Below, piece by piece: positions 24,149 to 28,327 of a stretch of DNA of 28,327 bases. The notes under the pieces were generated by a model. That model saw nothing but the letters and a program-made list of their open reading frames with translations. It searched no databases and was not told where the DNA came from. The position numbers and the translations under genes are program-made. Position 1 is the stretch's first letter. Each line of letters opens with the position of its first letter. Source of the DNA: an uncultured Collinsella sp. (GTDB lineage Bacteria > Actinomycetota > Coriobacteriia > Coriobacteriales > Coriobacteriaceae); NCBI GenBank assembly GCA_900544865.1, contig UQXA01000029.1:1-28327 (forward strand), given 5' to 3'.

Positions 24149-25132
24149 ATGTACGAGATCGACCTTAACCTCCCTAAGCAGATCGTCGCTGACGTCCTGT
24201 CCAACCACGAGATCCACAGCGTCGCCTTCGTCGGCTGCGGTGCTTCCATGTCCGACCTTTACCCCGCCAAGTACTTCCTGGCCAACAACACGGACAAGCT
24301 GAACGTTCAGATCTTCACCGCTAACGAGTTCAACTACGACACGCCTTCCTGGGTCAACGAGCACACCTTCGTGATCACCTGCTCCCTCGGTGGCTCCACG
24401 CCCGAGACCGTCGAGGCCAACAAGACCGCCAAGAAGCACAACTGCCCGGTCGTCTCCCTCACCAACAAGGCTGGCTCCGCTCTGACCGTCGACGCTGACT
24501 ACGTCATCGTTCACGGCTTCCACGCCAACTTCGCTGCCAAGTGCGAGAAGCCCGGCTACGCCATCGCTCTTGCTGTCGAGATCCTTCAGCAGACCGAGGG
24601 CTATGACCACTACGAGGACATGATCACCGGCCTCACCAACGTCTTCGAGCTCTGTGAGAACGCCGCTCAGCACTGCAAGAAGCTCGCCAAGAAGTTCGCC
24701 GAGGACTTCAAGGACGACAAGATGATTTACTTCATGGCTTCCGGTGCCTCCGAGAAGATGGCTTACTCTCACGCCGCCTTCCTGTTCACCGAGATGCAGT
24801 GGATCGACGCCGCTGCCTACAACACCGGCGAGTACTTCCACGGCCCGTTCGAGGTTTCCACCGAGGGTAAGCCCTACGTCTTCTTCATGTCCGATGGCGC
24901 TACCCGTCCGATGGACGCCCGCGCCCTCACCTTCCTTGAGCGCATGGGCGCCAAGGTCGCTCTGATCGACTCCAAGGACTACGGCCTGGCTGACGCCGTG
25001 CCCGCGAGCGTCGTCACCTACTTCAACCCGCTGCTGCACCTCGCCGTTATGCGCGAGTACGGCAACCAGATCGCCGAGGCCCGTCAGCACCCGCTGACCA
25101 TGCGTCGCTACATGTGGAAGCTTTCCTACTAA
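24149..25132 (+). CDS. SIS-domain deglycase, GfrE/GfrF/FrlB-like (second copy)
   Basis: This 327-aa double-SIS protein is a second deglycase-like enzyme, paralogous to the one at 18708-19700. Residues 28-34 (VGCGASM) and 78-85 (TCSLGGST) form the SIS phosphate loops. The active-site segment is NTGEYFHGPFE (225-235), with Glu228 and His231 in the place of the GE-x-x-HGP motif of SIS isomerases such as GlmS; a Glu and a His are also reported as catalytic in the related FraB deglycase. The C-terminus HPLTMRRYMWKLSY is typical of FrlB-like proteins. ATG 24149 sits about nine bases after GAAAGGA; the ATG at 24140 is too close to it. It should split a 6-phosphorylated fructosamine into glucose 6-phosphate and amine. 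Confidence 0.88.
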   Translation: MYEIDLNLPKQIVADVLSNHEIHSVAFVGCGASMSDLYPAKYFLANNTDKLNVQIFTANEFNYDTPSWVNEHTFVITCSLGGSTPETVEANKTAKKHNCPVVSLTNKAGSALTVDADYVIVHGFHANFAAKCEKPGYAIALAVEILQQTEGYDHYEDMITGLTNVFELCENAAQHCKKLAKKFAEDFKDDKMIYFMASGASEKMAYSHAAFLFTEMQWIDAAAYNTGEYFHGPFEVSTEGKPYVFFMSDGATRPMDARALTFLERMGAKVALIDSKDYGLADAVPASVVTYFNPLLHLAVMREYGNQIAEARQHPLTMRRYMWKLSY

Positions 25133-25166
25133 TCACAAGTAAGTAGACCTTACGGGTTGATTGAGA

Positions 25167-25198
25167 GGGGATGGGGTTTGTGCCCCATCCCCTTTTTT
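25167..25198 (+). terminator. Strong terminator at the end of the PTS/deglycase operon
   Basis: GGGGATGGGG (25167-25176) pairs perfectly with CCCCATCCCC (25183-25192) over 6 bases, followed by six T. It closes the main catabolic operon 34 bases after the second deglycase stop. Confidence 0.93.
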
Positions 25199-25243
25199 GC
25201 TCTTGGGAGGGCACGCCTGTCGCGTCGCAAAACCCAGGATAAA

Positions 25244-25278
25244 ACCTACCAAAATAAACCTGTCTCTATTTGGCAGGT
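25244..25278. repeat. 35-nt palindromic repeat, copy B
   Basis: It runs from ACCTACCAAAATAAACC to TTTGGCAGGT and folds as an imperfect hairpin. It lies between the operon terminator and the HAD gene, ending 15 bases before the chosen start codon. The shared upstream block GATAAAACCTACCAAAA also precedes copy C. Confidence 0.75.
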
Positions 25279-25292
25279 GGGAGGAGATGCGT

Positions 25293-25922
25293 ATGATCAA
25301 AGCAGTGCTGTTTGACATGGACGGCGTGCTGGTCGATACCGAGTGGTTCTACAACCGCCGCCGCGTGGCGTTTATGGAAGAGAAGGGGTTCCACTTTGAC
25401 GAGATTCCCGATCTTTCGGGGTCTAACGAGCCGGCCATTTGGGAGGCGCTGGTGCCCGACGATGTTGAGCTGCGCGAGCGCCTGCGCGTGGAGTACAAGC
25501 AGGTCTACAGCCCGGACCACCCCGTTCCGTATGCCGAGCTGCTCAACGAGCAGACGGAGCCGGTGATGCGCGAGTTGCACGAGCGTGGCGTGAAGTGCGC
25601 CATCGCGAGCTCGTCCTATCGCGAGCTGATCGACGAGCTGGTGGAGATTGCCGGTATCGCCGACGTGCTGGACTACACCATCAGCGGTCACGAGTGCAGC
25701 GCGTTTAAGCCCGACCCCGAGATCTACCTGCGTGCCATGGAGGCGCTGGAGGTGGAGCCGACCGAGTGCCTGGTTATCGAGGACTCGCCTTTGGGCATCG
25801 AGGCCGGCAAGCGCTCCGGCGCTCGCGTCCTGGCGCTGCGTCCGCACGAGGGCGTCAACCTCGATCAATCGCGAGCCGATGCCGTTATCGATAATCTGAC
25901 CGACATTTTGGCCGCTTTGTAG
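25293..25922 (+). CDS. HAD-superfamily phosphatase/phosphoglucomutase-like protein
   Basis: This 209-aa enzyme is a HAD subfamily IA protein with a helical cap, of the beta-phosphoglucomutase/sugar-phosphatase type. Motif I is DMDGVLVDTE (near 8-17) with nucleophile Asp8 and acid/base Asp10. Motif II is IASSSY (about 107-112), motif III is the Lys in FKPDPEIY (about 136-143), and motif IV is VIEDSPLG (about 161-168). ATG 25293 was chosen because GGAGG lies eight bases upstream; ATG 25287 would be too close. It may clear a sugar phosphate of the pathway or act in general sugar-phosphate control; position alone suggests the link. Palindromic repeat copy B stands directly upstream. Confidence 0.85.
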   Translation: MIKAVLFDMDGVLVDTEWFYNRRRVAFMEEKGFHFDEIPDLSGSNEPAIWEALVPDDVELRERLRVEYKQVYSPDHPVPYAELLNEQTEPVMRELHERGVKCAIASSSYRELIDELVEIAGIADVLDYTISGHECSAFKPDPEIYLRAMEALEVEPTECLVIEDSPLGIEAGKRSGARVLALRPHEGVNLDQSRADAVIDNLTDILAAL

Positions 25923-26276
25923 CGTCAATCCGCCGCGAGAAGCACGGGTTCAAACGTTTTTTGCGGTGGACTGGCTCAATTTGGTTTCGATTTTGATCCG
26001 TTTGGCTTCGATTCGGACTAAGTGAGTAGACTTTTTGGTGCAGGACGAGCACAAAGCGCATCTGCTCTAGTAAAACCGCAGGTCACAGGGGTGGCGGTTT
26101 TGGGTGTGCTCTGCAGGTCGCGTAAAGTCTACTCACTTGTAATTTGGGCCTTTGGTCGTGGGGTTGCTGGTCCCGCTTTGGTTGTCGAGAGAGGGTGAAT
26201 TGAAGCGCCCCCGCACGCTCCATGCTACAATCGCGGACATACCCCACAACTACATCTGCCTTCGAAAGGAGCCTGC
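25923..26276. other. Intergenic region with a nested inverted-repeat element
   Basis: This 354-base gap holds no gene. It contains an imperfect 13-base direct repeat (TTTGG-TTCGATT at about 25980 and 26001, period 21), the 119-nt palindromic element at 26020-26138, and the ribosome-binding site (AAAGGAG, 26265-26271) of the next gene. Bases 26140-26260 show nothing clear. Confidence 0.6.
26020..26138. repeat. 119-nt nested palindrome with 15-bp perfect ends
   Basis: The outer arms AAGTGAGTAGACTTT (26020-26034) and AAAGTCTACTCACTT (26124-26138) match perfectly. Inside, TGCAG/CTGCA (26039-26043/26111-26115), GAGCACA/TGTGCTC (26047-26053/26105-26111) and AAAACCGC/GCGGTTTT (26072-26079/26094-26101) are nested in register (the second and third right arms share one base). 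It could be a MITE, another mobile palindrome, or a structured RNA; no coding content is seen. Confidence 0.85.
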
Positions 26277-27284
26277 GTGGCGAACGCCATCGATCAGCTC
26301 ACGGACCGAGTGCTCGTACTCGGCCGCCTCACCATCGTCCGCCGCGCCATTACTGCCGTGGCGGTCACAATTTCCGCCGTTCTCCAGACATTTCTGATCC
26401 AGGCGTTCATTCAGCCCGCCGACCTGCTCCCGAGCGGTCTCACCGGCGTCGCGGTCCTGCTCGATCGCGTTACCTCGCTCGGCGGCGTTCACATCGACAT
26501 CTCGCTCGGTATGCTCGCGCTCAACATCCCCGTGGCGCTCCTATGCTGGAGCGGCATTAGCAAGCGCTTCGTCATCTTCTCGATGATGCAGGTCGTGCTC
26601 TCATCGCTGTTTCTCAACGTCTTTCACTTCGCTCCGTTTTTGGGCGACAAGATCATGCTCATCATTTTTGGCGGTGTGGTCTCGGGTCTGGGCGCTGCCA
26701 TCGCGCTTAAGTCCGGCGCATCCACCGGCGGCACCGACTTTATCGCGCTGTGGGTCTCCAACCACACGGGCAAGACTATCTGGGGCGTCATCTTTGGTTT
26801 CAACTGCTTTATCTTGGCGATCTTTGGTTTTATGTTTGGCTGGGACAAGGCGGCGTACTCCATCGTGTTCCAGTTTATTTCGACCAAGACCATCGACAGC
26901 TTCTATCGTCGCTACGACCGCGTGACGCTGCAGATCACGACGCGCAAGGCGGACGAGGTCATGACCGCCTATGTTGACCATTTTCAGCATGGCATTAGCT
27001 GCGCCGAGGTCATTGGCGGATACAGCCGCGAGAAGATGTACCTGCTGCACGCCGTTGTATCGACCTACGAGAGCCAGGACATTATCAAGCTGGTGTGCGA
27101 CATTGATCCCGGGGCCGTGATCAACGTGTTCCACACGCTCAACTTTGTGGGCGGCTGGTGGGGCGGTCATGTCGACGAGCCCATGCCCACGGCCGTTCCC
27201 GATCCCGACAAGCCCGCACGCATGGCCAGCAGGCAGGCGCGCCTCAGCGAGCAGGACAGCCTGCAGCAGGACGACGGCAAGTAG
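26277..27284 (+). CDS. YitT-family membrane protein
   Basis: This 335-aa protein has the YitT layout: five to six membrane spans (about 20-200) with family patterns LPSGLTGVAVLL and SGASTGGTDFIALW, then a cytoplasmic DUF2179-type domain (about 215-300). The C-terminal tail is long and polar. The family's function is largely unknown. GTG 26277 was chosen since AAAGGAG stands at 26265-26271 and the translated start fits the family. It lies between the HAD gene and the second GntR gene. A link to fructosamine use rests on position alone; independent membrane function is just as likely. Confidence 0.88.
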   Translation: MANAIDQLTDRVLVLGRLTIVRRAITAVAVTISAVLQTFLIQAFIQPADLLPSGLTGVAVLLDRVTSLGGVHIDISLGMLALNIPVALLCWSGISKRFVIFSMMQVVLSSLFLNVFHFAPFLGDKIMLIIFGGVVSGLGAAIALKSGASTGGTDFIALWVSNHTGKTIWGVIFGFNCFILAIFGFMFGWDKAAYSIVFQFISTKTIDSFYRRYDRVTLQITTRKADEVMTAYVDHFQHGISCAEVIGGYSREKMYLLHAVVSTYESQDIIKLVCDIDPGAVINVFHTLNFVGGWWGGHVDEPMPTAVPDPDKPARMASRQARLSEQDSLQQDDGK

Positions 27285-27325
27285 GGTTTTGGCATTTTGC
27301 TGGCCTGGCGCAATCCTGTCCGCTT

Positions 27326-27361
27326 GAGCCTCCCGAAAGCCTCGCTGCTTTCGGGAGGCTC
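27326..27361. terminator. Long hairpin terminator after the YitT gene
   Basis: GAGCCTCCCGAAAGC (27326-27340) pairs perfectly with GCTTTCGGGAGGCTC (27347-27361) over 6 bases. The following TCGTTTG is only a weak T tract, but the 15-bp stem is very stable. Confidence 0.75.
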
Positions 27362-27378
27362 TCGTTTGCCCAGATAAA

Positions 27379-27413
27379 ACCTACCAAAAAGAAGCTGTCG
27401 CTTTTTGGTAGGG
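27379..27413. repeat. 35-nt palindromic repeat, copy C
   Basis: CCTACCAAAAA (27380-27390) pairs perfectly with TTTTTGGTAGG (27402-27412), an 11-bp stem. It differs from copy B at about 8 of 35 positions and shares the upstream GATAAAACCTACCAAAA block. It lies between the YitT terminator and the GntR promoter. Confidence 0.8.
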
Positions 27414-27454
27414 AGGGTGTATCGTTTTATCAATATGAGGTAACATGAAACTAG

Positions 27455-27467
27455 ACGTTATATACGT
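27455..27467. promoter_or_regulatory. ACGT-N5-ACGT operator upstream of the second GntR gene
   Basis: ACGTTATATACGT, 37 bases before the GntR start, is the most symmetric of the three sites. Its reverse complement contains TATAACG-TCTA, close to TATAACGACTA at 20028-20036. Autoregulation by the adjacent GntR protein is the simplest reading. Confidence 0.55.
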
Positions 27468-27504
27468 ATTAGTTATTTCGATATTTCGATAAGAGTGATT
27501 AGAT

Positions 27505-28224
27505 ATGCCTGCGCCCAAAAATGCACCGCTTTACCAGCAGATTTACGACGAAATCAAGGATGCGATCGAGAAAGGTGTTTATGCACCCAAGGAGCGTATT
27601 CCGTCCGAGCTTGAGCTAGCCGAGCAGTACGACGTGAGCCGCATTACGGTGCGCCGCGCCGTCGAGGAGCTGTGCTCCGATGGATACCTGGTTAAGCAGC
27701 AGGGCCGTGGCACCTTTGTCTCCACGCCGCACATCAACCGCCAGTTCCACGCTTCGACGCTGCAGACGTTTACCGCGCTGTGTGCCGATAATGGCATGAA
27801 GGCGGGCGCGCATGTGGTCGATCGCCAGATTGTGCCGGCACGTCAAAACGAGATGGAGTTCTTTGGCCTGCAAAAGGACGCGCTGCTGCTGCATATTAAG
27901 CGCGTGCGCACAGCCGACGGCGAGCCCATCTTTGAGGAGAACATCTTTGTGCCATTTGACGCCTACCGTGAGCTGTTGACGGCCGATCTTGAGGACAAGT
28001 CGATTTTTGCCGAGGTCGAGCGTGTTGGCGGAACGCCGATTGTCTCGGTTGGCTACCGCACGGTCGAGGCCGTTCGTGCCAATACCGAGCAGGCGGCCGA
28101 GTTGGGCATTGCCCCGCACGATCCACTGCTCAATCTGCGCGCCAGCTTTACCGGTCCCAATGGCGAGCCGGTTCTGATGGGTAAGCAGTACTACGTGGGA
28201 TCGCGCTACGTTATGGTCATGTAG
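27505..28224 (+). CDS. GntR/UTRA (HutC-subfamily) regulator, downstream copy
   Basis: This 239-aa regulator has a winged helix (about 8-72, with IPSELELAEQYDVSRITVRR and the QQGRGTFV wing) and a UTRA effector domain (about 85-235). It is a distant paralogue of the GntR at 17780-18502, with a different recognition helix, consistent with a different operator. The ACGT-N5-ACGT site 37 bases upstream recurs before the EamA and EIIAB genes, so this protein is the best candidate repressor of the transport genes. The ligand is probably a 6-phosphorylated glycated amine. ATG 27505 has only a weak ribosome-binding site (AAGAGTG). A hairpin follows the stop by five bases. Confidence 0.92.
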   Translation: MPAPKNAPLYQQIYDEIKDAIEKGVYAPKERIPSELELAEQYDVSRITVRRAVEELCSDGYLVKQQGRGTFVSTPHINRQFHASTLQTFTALCADNGMKAGAHVVDRQIVPARQNEMEFFGLQKDALLLHIKRVRTADGEPIFEENIFVPFDAYRELLTADLEDKSIFAEVERVGGTPIVSVGYRTVEAVRANTEQAAELGIAPHDPLLNLRASFTGPNGEPVLMGKQYYVGSRYVMVM

Positions 28225-28229
28225 CTCTA

Positions 28230-28256
28230 GTTGCGCGGTTTTCCAAACCGCGCAAC
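28230..28256. terminator. Hairpin after the second GntR gene
   Basis: GTTGCGCGGTTT (28230-28241) pairs perfectly with AAACCGCGCAAC (28245-28256) over 3 bases. There is no T tract; it may stabilise the 3' end or terminate weakly. The 71 bases beyond (28257-28327) cannot be assigned. Confidence 0.55.
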
Positions 28257-28327
28257 GGCTCGACGCTGCAAGCCCGCCAGAGCGGCAATCTGCCTTTCAG
28301 CTTCGGCGGCATGACCAGAAGGTCAAT

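Noticed and set aside
23876..25090. A 404-codon open frame on the minus strand
   Set aside because: It lies opposite EIID and the second deglycase; its Val/Gly/Asp-rich translation reflects antisense of highly biased codons.

Overview
The window looks like a chromosomal contig end from a Collinsella-like member of the Coriobacteriia. This is inferred from high GC with GC-rich third codon positions, short intergenic gaps, an anaerobe-type rubrerythrin, large mannose-family PTS content and the gut-type fructosamine locus. No 16S gene is present to confirm it. The first 49 bases are not genomic: they are an Illumina P5/Nextera adapter left on the contig.

Left part (50-9596): tRNA-Asp with a terminator. 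An Rrf2-type regulator is followed by a MutY-like glycosylase that lacks the iron-sulfur cluster, then rubrerythrin. Next come two small membrane proteins of unknown function, RmuC, a half-size ABC exporter, endonuclease III and a zinc-ribbon membrane protein. DNA repair and oxidative-stress functions are over-represented (MutY-like, RmuC, Nth, and Mfd further on).

Middle (9584-17758): a glutathionylspermidine-synthase-like ATP-grasp protein flanked by two imperfect copies of one intergenic sequence, then Mfd, a PAP2-type phosphatase, a low-specificity threonine aldolase and a GNAT acetyltransferase.

Right part (17780-28224): a catabolic locus best explained as uptake and cleavage of Amadori/Heyns products such as fructoselysine or glucoselysine. 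It holds a divergent GntR/UTRA regulator, a first SIS-domain deglycase, an EamA transporter, a mannose-family PTS (fused EIIAB, EIIC, EIID), a second SIS-domain deglycase, a HAD phosphatase, a YitT-family membrane protein and a second GntR/UTRA regulator. In the model, the PTS imports and 6-phosphorylates the glycated amine, the two deglycases split it to glucose 6-phosphate and the free amine, and the EamA protein may export the amine or amino acid. I found two distinct operator-like motifs. ACGW-N5-ACGT occurs once upstream of each of the EamA gene, the EIIAB gene and the second GntR gene. TTGTATG-type half-sites cluster in the divergent region beside the first GntR gene. This predicts two regulators with separate targets in one pathway.

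The right part is also rich in small palindromic repeats: a three-copy 35-nt hairpin family, GGGGAC/GTCCCC REP-like repeats, and a 119-nt nested inverted-repeat element with 15-bp perfect ends. No CRISPR array, rRNA, complete insertion sequence or prophage is visible.
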